Source of the DNA: Bradymonas sediminis
GTDB lineage: Bacteria; Myxococcota_A; Bradymonadia; Bradymonadales; Bradymonadaceae
Direction of reading: 5' to 3'
Length of the DNA stretch: 64,000 nucleotides
NCBI RefSeq assembly: GCF_003258315.1
Contig: NZ_CP030032.1
Span: 2,643,804 to 2,707,803 of the forward strand
The translations under genes and the position numbers were made by a program. Each line of letters starts with the position of its first letter. The stretch's first letter is position 1. The notes under the pieces were generated by a model. That model had not been told where the DNA came from. It ran no database searches and saw only the letters and a program-made list of their open reading frames with translations. Below are positions 46,638 through 56,162 of the stretch, piece by piece.

Positions 46638-48569
46638 ATGCACCTTTCAAGCCTCAGCATTCGACTCACCAGCTCCACCTGCCTCGCCGCGCTCACCCTG
46701 ACTCTTTTCGCGGGTTGCGGCGACGCCGAAGTCGACGCGAGCGCCGAGGAACCTGCGCGGGTAGAGGCGGCCGACGGCGACCTGAAGCCGCGCTATGAGC
46801 CGAGCAAAACGGACTTCTACCGGATGCCATGGCCCTCCGACGCGCGCCTGCACCCGGATGGCGGGGTGGACCTGTCGGACTTGCCCCACGCGAGCGAGAA
46901 TTTCGTCGCCAAATATATCGACGCCGTTCGCGCGGTGCGCGGGTATTCGAATCTTCCGGTCATCTATATTCCCTTTAGCCAGGCGCAGGGGCTCAGCGCC
47001 GACGCGCTGCCCACGCCCAAGGAGACGCTCAAAGCCGAGGCCGACGTCCAATTGATAAACCTCAGCGAAGACGCCTGCGGTGAGCGCACCCCGCTCGAGG
47101 TCGTCTTCGACGCGGAGGCCACGAGATTTATCGACGCCCAGACCCTCAAGGTCGCGCCGATGCCTGGCTGGGTCCTCGCCCCGGCAACCCCCTACGCGCT
47201 GGTCGTCAAGACGAGCTTCGGCGGGCCGAACCTGTCGACCGCCCGCCCGCAGGCATTCGCCGACGCGTTCAATGGCGACGGCGATGACGACACGCTCAAC
47301 GCAAGCTTCGCCCCGCTGCGCGATTGCCTGCCCAATGCCGGCCTGAGCGCCGACGATATCGCCGTCGCCACCGTCTTTCACACCCAGGACCCGGTCGCCG
47401 ATTTGCGCGCGATGCGCGAGGTTGTCTGGGACGAAACGACACCGGTCAAAGACCACAGCGGCCTGGTCTTCGACGACTCGATCTCCAACGATAAACGACA
47501 CGTCTATGTCGGCTATGCGCCCTTCCCGATCTTCCAAAAAGGCGAGCCCCCCTACAGCACCGAGGGCGGCCTGGAATTCGACGACCAGGGCAAGCCGGTC
47601 ATCCAACGCTGGGAGAACGTCCCGTTTATCGTCACGGTACCTCCGAACCACCCGGGTCCGCTTAAATTATTGGTCTGGAGCAGCGGCACCGGCGCCGTGC
47701 TGGGCAATAACGTGAGCCGGCGCCACTGGCTGGCTGCGCTGGACAACGGCTTCGCCATCGCCGAGTTCGTCGCGCAATTTCATGAATTTCGCGGCGAGCG
47801 CACCTTCGACCCGACCATGGACTCGTTCAACTTCTTAAACCCGGTCTCCGGGCGCACGGTGTTTCGCCAGCAGGCCGCCGAAACCAGCTATTTTATCCGC
47901 TTCTTAAGCGAGAAGATCGCCAACGACCCCGACCTGCCCAGCATCGAGACCGACCGCGTCTTTTATGGCGGGCACTCCCAGGGCGCGCTGGTCGGCACCC
48001 TGGTCGCGGCGAGCGAGCCGCGCATCGACACCTATCTATTCAACGGCGTGTCGGCCTACCTGACCGAGACGATTCTCTCGCGAAAAGACCCCTTCGATAT
48101 CGTCGCGTTGCTCGGGCAATTGCTCAAGGATAAGAGCGAGTTAGACCGCTTTCACCCAATCATTCATATGGCCCAACTTGGCGCCGACGTCGTCGACACC
48201 CAGAACTACGCACCCCATTGGGCCGGCTGGCCCGCGCATCCGGGCGGCTCCAACGTCTTCATCATCAACGGGCAACACGACGACACCACCTCGGTGCTCG
48301 GCATGAACGCGCTGCTGACCGCCGGCGATATCCACCCCGTCAACCAGGCCGGCTGGGAGATCGATCCCTACGGGCTGCGGGCCATCGAGTCCTACCCGAC
48401 GCCGGTGAAAGCCAACCGCGCCGCCTTCAACGGCGATGCGCTCACCGCCGCGGCGTACCTCAACCCGGACACCGGCCACTTCACCCTGTCCTCAGACACC
48501 GATGCGAACGACGCCGCGGTCAACTTCCTGGTGAGCTCGGCCGAAGGCGAAGCGGTCATCGATTATTGA
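46638..48569 (+). CDS. Large lipoprotein with alpha/beta-hydrolase-like domain
   Basis: The leader ends in a lipobox-like FAGC (Cys about 31). The first half (about 55-330) is beta-rich, with FYRMPWPSDAR and a YIPFSQAQGL-type region that resembles an Ig-like or Big_5 domain. The second half has LLVWSSGTGA, then the nucleophile elbow GGHSQGA (about 448-454), a GQHDDTT segment for an acidic residue and DTGHFTL for the catalytic His, so a serine hydrolase is likely. Such proteins are frequent in myxobacteria-like genomes, with no assigned substrate. It follows pbpC by 131 bp on the same strand, but may have its own promoter. A 12-bp hairpin follows the stop. Confidence 0.78.
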   Translation: MHLSSLSIRLTSSTCLAALTLTLFAGCGDAEVDASAEEPARVEAADGDLKPRYEPSKTDFYRMPWPSDARLHPDGGVDLSDLPHASENFVAKYIDAVRAVRGYSNLPVIYIPFSQAQGLSADALPTPKETLKAEADVQLINLSEDACGERTPLEVVFDAEATRFIDAQTLKVAPMPGWVLAPATPYALVVKTSFGGPNLSTARPQAFADAFNGDGDDDTLNASFAPLRDCLPNAGLSADDIAVATVFHTQDPVADLRAMREVVWDETTPVKDHSGLVFDDSISNDKRHVYVGYAPFPIFQKGEPPYSTEGGLEFDDQGKPVIQRWENVPFIVTVPPNHPGPLKLLVWSSGTGAVLGNNVSRRHWLAALDNGFAIAEFVAQFHEFRGERTFDPTMDSFNFLNPVSGRTVFRQQAAETSYFIRFLSEKIANDPDLPSIETDRVFYGGHSQGALVGTLVAASEPRIDTYLFNGVSAYLTETILSRKDPFDIVALLGQLLKDKSELDRFHPIIHMAQLGADVVDTQNYAPHWAGWPAHPGGSNVFIINGQHDDTTSVLGMNALLTAGDIHPVNQAGWEIDPYGLRAIESYPTPVKANRAAFNGDALTAAAYLNPDTGHFTLSSDTDANDAAVNFLVSSAEGEAVIDY

Positions 48570-48577
48570 GCCCCAAT

Positions 48578-48609
48578 CGAGGCGAGCAGCGCTCACCCTG
48601 CTCGCCTCG
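48578..48609. terminator. Perfect 12-bp hairpin after the lipoprotein gene, without T-tract
   Basis: Arms CGAGGCGAGCAG and CTGCTCGCCTCG around an 8-base loop, starting 8 bp past the stop codon. No T-run follows on either strand. Probably a transcript end or mRNA 3' stabiliser. Confidence 0.55.
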
Positions 48610-48725
48610 AAACACGCGCCAACGATTGTCATGACAAACGCGCGCCCCGCGTGCTAGGTCTGGCGACGATAAAATGTATCGACCTCTTAAGTGTCGCTTT
48701 AGCATCTTTCGAAGTTGGAAAAACC

Positions 48726-49712
48726 ATGTCGAAAAAACGTAGCCTCTCCGGCATTAAACCCACCGGATTTCCGCATCTTGGCAATTATCTGGGCATGATT
48801 CGCCCCGCGATTGACCTTCAAGATGAGTACGAAGCCTATTATTTCGCGGCCGATTACCACGCGCTGACCACGGCGCGCGACCCGAAGGCCATGCGCGCGT
48901 CGGTCTATGAATTGACCTCTTATTTCTTGGCCTTTGGACTCGACCCCGAAAAATCCGCGTTTTTTCGCCAATCCGATATCCCCGAGGTCTGCGAGCTGAC
49001 CTGGCTGCTAAGCTGCGTGACCCATATGGGCCTGCTCGAGCGCGCCCACGCCTATAAGGCGGCCGACGCCGAGGGGCGCGGCAAAGAGATCAGCCACGGG
49101 CTCTTCAGCTATCCGGTGTTGATGGCGGCCGATATCCTCATCTACGACTCGGATATCGTCCCGGTCGGCCAGGACCAGATTCAGCACCTCGAGATGACCC
49201 GCGACATGGCGCAGAAGTTTAACGCCGCCTTCAACGTGGACGCGCTGAAATTGCCGGTCGCCAAGGTCCAAGAGAACGTCGCGACGGTGCCCGGCACCGA
49301 CGGGCGAAAGATGTCGAAGTCCTACGGCAACCTAATCGAGCCGCTCTTGCCGCCTAAAAAGCTGCGCAAGCAATGCATGGCGATCGCCACCGACTCCACC
49401 CCGCTCGAAGACCCCAAGGACCCGGACACCTGCAACGTCTTCACACTCTATAAACTCTTCGCCACGCCCTCCGAGCTCGAAGACATGCGCCAGAATTACC
49501 TGGGCGGCGGCTACGGATACGGCCACGCCAAGCAGGCGCTCTTCGAGAAGCTCGACGCCTATTTTTCGCCCTATCGCGAGGAATACCAGCGCCTTCGCGC
49601 CGACGAAGCTTACCTCGAAGAGGTGCTTCAAAGCGGCGCCGAGCGCGTGCGCCCTGCCGTCGAAGAAGTCATGGACCGGGTGCGCCGGGCGACCGGAATC
49701 GGACGCCGCTAA
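48726..49712 (+). CDS. trpS: Tryptophanyl-tRNA synthetase
   Basis: The 328-residue class I synthetase has the HIGH-type motif as PHLGNYLG (after SGIKPTG), the KMSKS motif in GRKMSKSYGN and the family's VGQDQIQHLEMTRDMA. It charges tRNA-Trp in the cytosol. The ATG at 48726 follows TTGGAAAAACC and matches the usual family N-terminus; the longer open frame upstream is spurious. The length is typical. No T-box or trp-leader structure was seen upstream. Confidence 0.96.
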   Translation: MSKKRSLSGIKPTGFPHLGNYLGMIRPAIDLQDEYEAYYFAADYHALTTARDPKAMRASVYELTSYFLAFGLDPEKSAFFRQSDIPEVCELTWLLSCVTHMGLLERAHAYKAADAEGRGKEISHGLFSYPVLMAADILIYDSDIVPVGQDQIQHLEMTRDMAQKFNAAFNVDALKLPVAKVQENVATVPGTDGRKMSKSYGNLIEPLLPPKKLRKQCMAIATDSTPLEDPKDPDTCNVFTLYKLFATPSELEDMRQNYLGGGYGYGHAKQALFEKLDAYFSPYREEYQRLRADEAYLEEVLQSGAERVRPAVEEVMDRVRRATGIGRR

Positions 49713-49832
49713 ATCCGCCCGAATTGCCGCGTTTCGCCCCGGGTTGTCCTTGTACAGACAGCCTCAAAATGGCATAATCCCGCGCGAAACGCACTTCCAA
49801 GCGCCCATCACATTGCAGCAGAGGCCACGCCG

Positions 49833-50645
49833 GTGTCTCAAACACACGACCAGAAATCAGCTCTTCAAGACTCAACAGGCACCCCGGACTCGGGATTTGT
49901 CTGGCCCGAAAACTGGGCCGATCTTGACCTCGCCGTATTGGACGTGGAGACCACCGGCCTCGACTGTAACCAGGACCGCATCATTGAGATCGGTATCCTG
50001 CGCTTCGTCGGCGGTGAGGTGGTCGATAGCTACGAACAGCTTATCGACCCGGGCTGTGAAGTCCCCCAGGAGGTCGTCGACCTCACGGGCATCAAGCCCG
50101 AAGACCTGGTGGGCAAGCCCCGCTTCGAAGAGGTCGCCCAGGAAGTCCATGATTGGCTTCAGGGCGTCGGCATCGTCGCGTATAACTTGAGCTTCGATAA
50201 AGGCTTTATCGCCGCCGAATTAGAGCGTTGCGGGCTGCAATGGCCGGAGAACGCGCCGACCTTCGACCCGCTGATCTTCGCGCGACAATTCTTCAAAAAC
50301 CTGGGCCGAAAGAACCTCGGCCGCATCGCCAAAGAGCTCGGCATCGAGGCCAAAGAGGCTCACCGGGCGACCGAAGATGCGCGGGTCGCCGGGCGCGTAC
50401 TTTTTGCCTTCGCCGATCGACTTCCCACGAACCTCAATGACGTTCAGGTGCTCCAGGCACAATGGGAAACCGCGCAACTCCAGGCGATGCGGTGGCGCAG
50501 CCGCGCCCCCTCCAGCGACACCATGGCCGACGCGTTTAGCGAACAGGCCGCCGGGCTCGGGCCCGGCTATATCTATGGCGATGAGGCGGACCCGTTTCGC
50601 GCCCTTTTCGCCAGCGTCCCCGAAGCCAAAGAACGCGAGTACTAA
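49833..50645 (+). CDS. DnaQ-like DEDDh 3'-5' exonuclease
   Basis: The exonuclease domain (about 28-190) has ExoI VLDVETTGLD (Asp and Glu), ExoII NLSFDKGF and ExoIII HRATEDARV (His-x4-Asp), the DEDDh set of the DNA polymerase III epsilon family. The remaining C-terminal 80 residues are unassigned and lack a clear polymerase-binding motif. It may be the proofreading subunit or a stand-alone exonuclease. The start is GTG at 49833. Confidence 0.88.
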   Translation: MSQTHDQKSALQDSTGTPDSGFVWPENWADLDLAVLDVETTGLDCNQDRIIEIGILRFVGGEVVDSYEQLIDPGCEVPQEVVDLTGIKPEDLVGKPRFEEVAQEVHDWLQGVGIVAYNLSFDKGFIAAELERCGLQWPENAPTFDPLIFARQFFKNLGRKNLGRIAKELGIEAKEAHRATEDARVAGRVLFAFADRLPTNLNDVQVLQAQWETAQLQAMRWRSRAPSSDTMADAFSEQAAGLGPGYIYGDEADPFRALFASVPEAKEREY

Positions 50646-50701
50646 GATTTAATTAACGTTAGTTTAGAAGCTCATTCCCCACCCTTTAGCTCAGAAATAA
50701 C

Positions 50702-52048
50702 ATGTTGCCATCGAACGCCTTAACACGCACTTTTAGTCGGCTACGCGAATTCTCCGCTTTCCTGCTTATCGGCACGGTCCTCGCGCTTATCTGGGCCAAC
50801 GTCGATCAGGCTACCTACCATGCGGTCATCGAAGCCCCGCTCTCGGTACTCTTTGAAGGCGGGATCACAGCCGGCCTCCAATGGATCACCGACCAGGCCA
50901 ATATTGTGGCAAATGGCGGCGAAGCCGAACATGGGATGAGCTTCCATTTCATCGTCAACGATATCTTCATGGTGCTCTTCTTTGGCATGGCGGCCAAAGA
51001 AGTCTCCGAGAGTCTGCTGCCCGGCGGCGCCCTGTCGAGCGTCAAAAAAGCCGCGCTCCCCGCGATCGCAACCGCCGGTGGCGTGCTTGGGCCGGTCGGC
51101 GCGTTCTTCCTGTTCCACGCGATGCTGGGCATCGAAGCCGACGTCGCCAGCGCCGCCTGGGCCGTCCCCACCGCCACGGATATCGCCTATTGCTGGCTGT
51201 TCGCCGGGCTGATCTTCGGCCGCTCTCACCCCGCCGTCACCTTCCTGCTGGTGCTCGCCGTCCTTGACGACCTCATCGGCATGTTGATCCTGGCGGTCTA
51301 TTATACCCCGGAAGTCCACGTGCAGTGGCTTGGCCTGGTCGTCTTGGCCATCCTTATCTGCGAAGGCATGCGCCGCAAGGGCGTCAAGAGCTTCTGGCCC
51401 TACCTGCTCATCGGTGGCCCGCTGTGCTGGTTCGGCCTGCACAACACCGGCGTGCACGCCGCGCTCGCCCTGGTCCCGGTCGTCCCCTTTATGCCGCATG
51501 CTGAGCGTGACGCCGGCCTCTTCAAGGCTTCCGAGAACCCGCATAACGACACCATGGAGCAATTCGAGCACTTCATCTCCCCCATCGTTGACGTCGGCCT
51601 GTTGACCTTCGGCCTGGCCAACGCGGGCGTGCTGCTCAACGGCGAAGCCCTCACCGGCTCCATCACCTGGTTGATCTTCCTGTCGCTCATCGTCGGTAAA
51701 ACCGTCGGCATCTTCGTGTTCACCCTGGCCGGCCAGAAAATGGGCCTTCGCCTGCCGCACCCCATCACCATGCCCCAGGTGGCCGTCATCGGTTGCGTGG
51801 CCGGTATCGGCTTTACCGTCGCGCTCTTCGTCACCACGGTCGCGCTCAGCCAGGCCCCGGCCCAGGGCTGGCATATCGACGAGACGACCGCAGGCATGCT
51901 CAAATTGGGCGCGCTCTTGAGCTTCGCCGCCGGTCCCCTGGCCTGGTTGTTGTCGCTCGCGACCCATGTTGAGAAGATCAACACCCCCGAGGAAGCCGCG
52001 GCCGCCGCGGCCGCCGGTGAGGCTGCAGCCGCTGCTGCCGGCCACTAA
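50702..52048 (+). CDS. nhaA: NhaA-type sodium/proton antiporter
   Basis: The 448-residue membrane protein has 11-12 helices and NhaA landmarks: FFGMAAKEV, the ATDIAY segment with the conserved Asp, the VLDDL pair of Asp used for ion binding and GIGFTVALF near the end. It exchanges sodium for protons at the inner membrane in pH and salt homeostasis, which fits a salt-exposed habitat. A C-terminal poly-Ala tail of about 20 residues is unusual. A perfect 13-bp palindrome lies 29 bp after the stop. Confidence 0.95.
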   Translation: MLPSNALTRTFSRLREFSAFLLIGTVLALIWANVDQATYHAVIEAPLSVLFEGGITAGLQWITDQANIVANGGEAEHGMSFHFIVNDIFMVLFFGMAAKEVSESLLPGGALSSVKKAALPAIATAGGVLGPVGAFFLFHAMLGIEADVASAAWAVPTATDIAYCWLFAGLIFGRSHPAVTFLLVLAVLDDLIGMLILAVYYTPEVHVQWLGLVVLAILICEGMRRKGVKSFWPYLLIGGPLCWFGLHNTGVHAALALVPVVPFMPHAERDAGLFKASENPHNDTMEQFEHFISPIVDVGLLTFGLANAGVLLNGEALTGSITWLIFLSLIVGKTVGIFVFTLAGQKMGLRLPHPITMPQVAVIGCVAGIGFTVALFVTTVALSQAPAQGWHIDETTAGMLKLGALLSFAAGPLAWLLSLATHVEKINTPEEAAAAAAAGEAAAAAAGH

Positions 52049-52077
52049 TCCCCTCCCGGCATCACAAGAGCGTTGAC

Positions 52078-52115
52078 ATTTGCACCCGGCATGCGCCAAA
52101 TGGCCGGGTGCAAAT
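52078..52115. promoter_or_regulatory. Perfect 13-bp palindrome between nhaA and the helicase gene
   Basis: Arms ATTTGCACCCGGC and GCCGGGTGCAAAT with a 12-base loop. It covers the first possible GTG of the helicase gene (52108). It could be a T-less terminator for nhaA, an operator, or a hairpin controlling helicase translation. TTGACA overlaps its left edge but no matching -10 was found. Confidence 0.5.
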
Positions 52116-52140
52116 CAACCCTCTACTGAACAAATCAACT

Positions 52141-54126
52141 GTGACCGAATCCATCGACGATATCCTGGGGAAGGACGGGCTCTTGAGCCGCGTCCTTGAG
52201 AATTACGAGTTTCGTGCTCCTCAGCTAGAGATGGCGAAGGCGGTCGAGAACTCCATAAAATCCCGCCGCCCACTCCTCGTCGAGGCCGCCACCGGCACCG
52301 GCAAAACCCTCGCCTACCTGGTCCCCGCGCTCCTGTCGCGAAAACGGGTCATCGTCAGCACCGGCACCAAAGCGCTGCAGGGGCAACTCTTCGAGAAGGA
52401 CCTGCCCTTTCTGCGCAAGCATTGGCCGCGCCCCTTCGATATGGTGCAGCTCAAAGGGCGGCGAAATTACCTCTGCCTGGCGCGCTTCGAGGATATGCAG
52501 CAGCGCCCGCATTTCCGCCGCCACCAGGACGCCCCCCACTGGTCCACCATCGTCAAATGGGCCGAAAAGACCACCACCGGCGACCGCGCCGAGATCCCGG
52601 GACTCCCCGATGATTTCGCCGCCTGGAACGACCTGTCGGTCGGCTCAGAGCAATGCCTGGGGCAAAAATGCCCGTATTATGACGACTGCTTCGTCTTCGG
52701 CGCGCGCGAGCGCGCCCAGGAAGCCGATATCGTCGTGGTAAACCACCACCTTTATTTCGCCGACCTGGCGCTGCAGGGCCGCGGATTCGCCAATATTTTA
52801 CCCGAATACGACGCCGTCATCTTCGACGAGGCCCATCACCTCGAAGACGTGGCGACCTCTTATTTCGGCATCCAGGTCTCGAATTATCGCATCCGCGAGC
52901 TCAGCGGCGATATCGAGCGGGCCATGGCCGATGAGAATGTCGAGTCCGCCAAGGTCGACGCGGCGCTCTCCACCCTAAAGACGGTGCAGACCGACTTCTT
53001 TAGCTTCGCGAGCTTCGGCCTGTATAACGGTCGATACCCGCTGCAGGAGATTCTCGAGGGGCCGCAATCCGACAAAATCGACGAGAGCCGGCTGAAATTC
53101 GGCGAGGCCCTCGACGCGCTGCAGCGCGCGGTGTCGGGGCTCTCGGAGCTTGGCGAGACGCGCCAGCGCCTCACCGAGCGCTGCCACGAGATTAAGACCG
53201 ACCTGGCGATGATCCTCGGCCAGAAGCATAGCCAATACGCCTATCTGATCGAGAAGCACGACCAGGGTATCTTCTTGCAGGCCGAGCCCATCAACCTGGC
53301 CAGCCTGCTGCGCGAGCGCCTGCTCGACGTGCACGACACCCTGGTCTTTACGTCGGCCACGCTGTCGACCGGCGGGCATTTTGATTTCTTCAAAAAGCGC
53401 CTGGGCATGACCGGGCCGGGGCAAAAAGGCTTTAAGGTCGATGAGCTCGTCCTCGAGGCGGTCTTCGACTATCAGAACCAATGCGCGCTCTATATCCCCA
53501 AAAAGCTGCCACCGCCGAACTCCCCTGATTTTGCTGAAAATGTCGCCACCATCGTCGAGTACCTGGTCGGGGTGACCGAAGGCCGCGCGTTCATCCTATT
53601 CACCAGCTACGCGAATATGAACGCGGTCTACGACCTGGTCGCCCACAAGCTCGACTATACGGTGCTCAAACAAGGCGAGACCTCGAAGTCCGAAATCCTG
53701 GAAAAATTCCGCGCCGACACCCACTCGGTGCTCTTCGCCACGAGCTCGTTTTGGGAGGGGGTCGACGTCGAGGGCGAGGCGTTGAGCCTGGTGATTTTGG
53801 ACAAGCTCCCCTTCGGAAACCCCTCCGACCCGCTCACGCGCGCGCGCCTCGATGATATCGAATCGCGCGGCGGAAATTCCTTCCGCGACTTCTCGATGCC
53901 CCAGGCGGCGCTGACCCTGAAGCAGGGCTTTGGTCGGTTGATTCGCTCGCGGCGCGACCGGGGGATCGTCGCGATCTTGGACTCGCGCATCGCCAATAAG
54001 AGCTACGGGGCGTACTTCCTCGACTCGCTGCCGCCCGCGCCGCTGGCGTGGACCGCCGGGTCGGTGAAGCGCTGGTGGCAAAAGCTGCACGACGACGACG
54101 CAAAAGAAGAGAGCAGCGAGCCTTAA
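52141..54126 (+). CDS. DinG/XPD-like ATP-dependent DNA helicase with Fe-S cluster
   Basis: Superfamily 2 helicase motifs are present: Walker A AATGTGKTLAYLVP, DEAH in VIFDEAHHL and motif VI QGFGRLIRSRRDRG. Four Cys between motifs I and II (NYLCLAR, then QCLGQKCPYYDDC) form the Fe-S cluster of XPD/DinG enzymes. It unwinds DNA 5'-3', often at R-loops or damage. The start is uncertain: GTG at 52141 is listed because the alternative GTG (52108) lies in a perfect hairpin; neither has a Shine-Dalgarno. Protein length 661 (or 672). Confidence 0.92.
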   Translation: MTESIDDILGKDGLLSRVLENYEFRAPQLEMAKAVENSIKSRRPLLVEAATGTGKTLAYLVPALLSRKRVIVSTGTKALQGQLFEKDLPFLRKHWPRPFDMVQLKGRRNYLCLARFEDMQQRPHFRRHQDAPHWSTIVKWAEKTTTGDRAEIPGLPDDFAAWNDLSVGSEQCLGQKCPYYDDCFVFGARERAQEADIVVVNHHLYFADLALQGRGFANILPEYDAVIFDEAHHLEDVATSYFGIQVSNYRIRELSGDIERAMADENVESAKVDAALSTLKTVQTDFFSFASFGLYNGRYPLQEILEGPQSDKIDESRLKFGEALDALQRAVSGLSELGETRQRLTERCHEIKTDLAMILGQKHSQYAYLIEKHDQGIFLQAEPINLASLLRERLLDVHDTLVFTSATLSTGGHFDFFKKRLGMTGPGQKGFKVDELVLEAVFDYQNQCALYIPKKLPPPNSPDFAENVATIVEYLVGVTEGRAFILFTSYANMNAVYDLVAHKLDYTVLKQGETSKSEILEKFRADTHSVLFATSSFWEGVDVEGEALSLVILDKLPFGNPSDPLTRARLDDIESRGGNSFRDFSMPQAALTLKQGFGRLIRSRRDRGIVAILDSRIANKSYGAYFLDSLPPAPLAWTAGSVKRWWQKLHDDDAKEESSEP

Positions 54127-54168
54127 CGCCCGCTGCCCTCCGCTCACGCCCCGCCCACAGCGCCCCGC

Positions 54169-54819
54169 TCATTCGGGCTTCTTATCCCTGGCGAGCCGCT
54201 CGCCGAGGCGCGTGTCGAGGTAGCCGCGCATAAAACGCGGCTCTTCGAGCAGCGCGCAGCCAACCAGTTCAACCCACAGCGCATCCCCGCCGTCCTTGGG
54301 CAGCGCCCGCGGGAAATTCTTGCGCGGCCAGATAATATTATTGCTCCCCGGCGTATAGAGGCGCGTCGAGCGGTCGATCGTCTCGACAATCTTCATGCTA
54401 TCGCCCCCACGCCCGTAGAACGCGCCGACGTCGCTCACCGCCAGACAGCCGTCCACGCTCAGTTTCAGCAGCAGGCTGGAGTTCTCGGCGAAGACCGTAT
54501 GCGTTTCGACGACCTCGCCTTCGGTATTCGAGATGATCACCTCACTCTCGCCGCCCATCAATTCGACCAGATGCGCGCCCTCCGACTCGACCTCGATCGG
54601 GTCTCCCCCGGCCACGCTCACCAGCAGCTTCTCGGGCCCCATATTGAGCAAATAGATATCGTTCATGCCGTAGAGAATCTTGCGGTAGCCGAACCAACCC
54701 GCGCCGGCCAAATGCCCCACCGCTCCGACCGCTCCCAGCGCCACCAACACCGTGGTCACGAGCACGATCAGCCCCAATTTACTTTTTTTGCCGCTTTCTA
54801 AGAGGATATCGTCGGACAT
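54169..54819 (-). CDS. Small membrane-anchored protein of unknown function
   Basis: A single N-terminal membrane helix (about 13-38) anchors a beta-rich domain of about 170 residues. Recognisable stretches are YRKILYGMNDIYLLNMG, then SEVIISNTEGEVVET and GSNNIIWPRKNFPR. There is no lipobox. Not a family I recognise. It is convergent with the DinG-like gene (42-bp gap) and its promoter must lie in the 232-bp gap towards 55052. Confidence 0.65.
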   Translation of the reverse strand: MSDDILLESGKKSKLGLIVLVTTVLVALGAVGAVGHLAGAGWFGYRKILYGMNDIYLLNMGPEKLLVSVAGGDPIEVESEGAHLVELMGGESEVIISNTEGEVVETHTVFAENSSLLLKLSVDGCLAVSDVGAFYGRGGDSMKIVETIDRSTRLYTPGSNNIIWPRKNFPRALPKDGGDALWVELVGCALLEEPRFMRGYLDTRLGERLARDKKPE

Positions 54820-55051
54820 AATGCTTATTTCGCCAGAGAGGGTTCAGTTTGAGGACTTCAGACGCGCTTAGCTATATCACCAAAACCGCGACATTCGCCA
54901 ACCCGCGCCGCTGCCCATCCAATGATAATCACCAATTCAGCTCAAAGATCCGCCAGGCAATCTATCGGTTTGCAGCCACCGCCAATACGGAGTATGTCAG
55001 CGGAGTGAGGTGATTTTACCGACGCGCATGGCTTTTATTGTGGCGTATCCG

Positions 55052-55975
55052 ATGTCAAAAACGAATCTATCTTATCAAGGTGTCGCGGCTTTCTGCGCGA
55101 TGAGTTTGCTCCTGATTGCCTGCGAGCAGCAACCCAACCCGGCCGAGCCTAACGCCGACGAGGCGCTCAAGGCGCGCCTGGAAGCGGCCGCCAGCAAGCG
55201 CACCAAGCGGGCGTCGATGAGCTTCGGGTTTATCCATAAGCTCGACGGTATCCCGGACGGCGGCCCCGTGGCGCTTGAGCTTGGCGACGGCACGAAGGTC
55301 GAGGTGCAGCAGGCTTACCTGGTCGTGTCGGCCATCGAGGCGCATCTGTGCGAGCCGGGCGCCGGCGACACGCCGACCCAAAACGCCCCGCAGGGCGCCG
55401 ACCTGGGAGCTCCCGCCAAACCCGGTATCCCGAAGCTTTTGGGGCACCTGAGCGATTGGCTGATCGCGCCCGCCTATGCGCATGTCCCGAGCTCGGCGAC
55501 CCGCCTCGGGACGCCCTTCGTCGAGGATCTCTTGGCCCCCGGCCAGGCGCGCATCATCGACGAGATCGCCCCGCCGATGGCGACCTATTGCACGCTCTAC
55601 GCCGTGGTCGCGCCGGCCGATGACGATGTCGTGAACCTGACCAACCTCGCCACCGCCGAGATCGAGGGCAAGACCCTGCTGCTGCGCGGGCGCTACCGTT
55701 TGGCCGCCGATGACGAGGCCGAGTGGCAGGCGTTTGAGTCGGCCTCCGAGGCCCGCGACATCATCCAGGTCGACGCGGTCGACCCCCAAACCGGCGCCTC
55801 GCCGCTGAACCTGGACAGCGCGAACGCCTCGCGCATGATGCTGCTGGATAAACGCGTGTCCCCTGACCTATTTGAAGGACTGGCGCGCGAGGATTTCGAC
55901 GGCGCCGCGGCCGCAGACCAGGTGCTCAAACGCCTCGAAGCACGCTTCAAGATCTACCAATACGAGCGTAAATAG
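55052..55975 (+). CDS. Lipoprotein of unknown function
   Basis: A good lipobox (LIAC, Cys about 22) follows a hydrophobic leader. The 307-residue product has an Ala/Glu-rich linker, a SMSFGFIHKLDG strand region, a HLCEPG-x-YAHVPSS region with His residues that could bind metal, and a beta-rich end. The ATG at 55052 is preferred to 55010 because the leader begins there. The gene ends six bases before the 24-bp tandem repeats. Function unknown. Confidence 0.68.
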   Translation: MSKTNLSYQGVAAFCAMSLLLIACEQQPNPAEPNADEALKARLEAAASKRTKRASMSFGFIHKLDGIPDGGPVALELGDGTKVEVQQAYLVVSAIEAHLCEPGAGDTPTQNAPQGADLGAPAKPGIPKLLGHLSDWLIAPAYAHVPSSATRLGTPFVEDLLAPGQARIIDEIAPPMATYCTLYAVVAPADDDVVNLTNLATAEIEGKTLLLRGRYRLAADDEAEWQAFESASEARDIIQVDAVDPQTGASPLNLDSANASRMMLLDKRVSPDLFEGLAREDFDGAAAADQVLKRLEARFKIYQYERK

Positions 55976-55980
55976 ACCCA

Positions 55981-56100
55981 CCGTACACGTCCCTGGCACC
56001 TGTACCGTACACGTCCCTGGCACCTGTACCGTTCACGTCCCTGGCACCTGTACCGTTCACGTCCCTGGCACCTGTACCGTTCACGTCCCTGGCACCTGTA
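55981..56100. repeat. Five exact-length 24-bp tandem repeats
   Basis: Units start at 55981, 56005, 56029, 56053 and 56077. Each reads CCGT(A/T)CACGTCCCTGG followed by CACCTGTA. The first two carry A and the last three T at the variable base. Each unit can fold back imperfectly (GTACA against TGTAC in the A type). Because 24 is a multiple of three, several frames stay open through the array. It lies directly after a lipoprotein stop codon. Confidence 0.97.
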
Positions 56101-56162
56101 CGAATTGCGCAAATCGCCCGGGATTTCGACATATAAACCAAACACTTACCCACGATAAACCT

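Noticed and set aside
50741-52099. Minus-strand 452-codon open frame opposite nhaA
   Set aside because: It mirrors nhaA exactly and has no meaningful motifs.
55981-56100. CRISPR array
   Set aside because: The units are directly adjacent with no unique spacers, and no cas genes are present.
55872-56162. Octapeptide-repeat protein encoded by the 24-bp array
   Set aside because: Openness is a trivial result of a 24-bp unit without stops; both strands show it. No ribosome-binding site or leader supports it.
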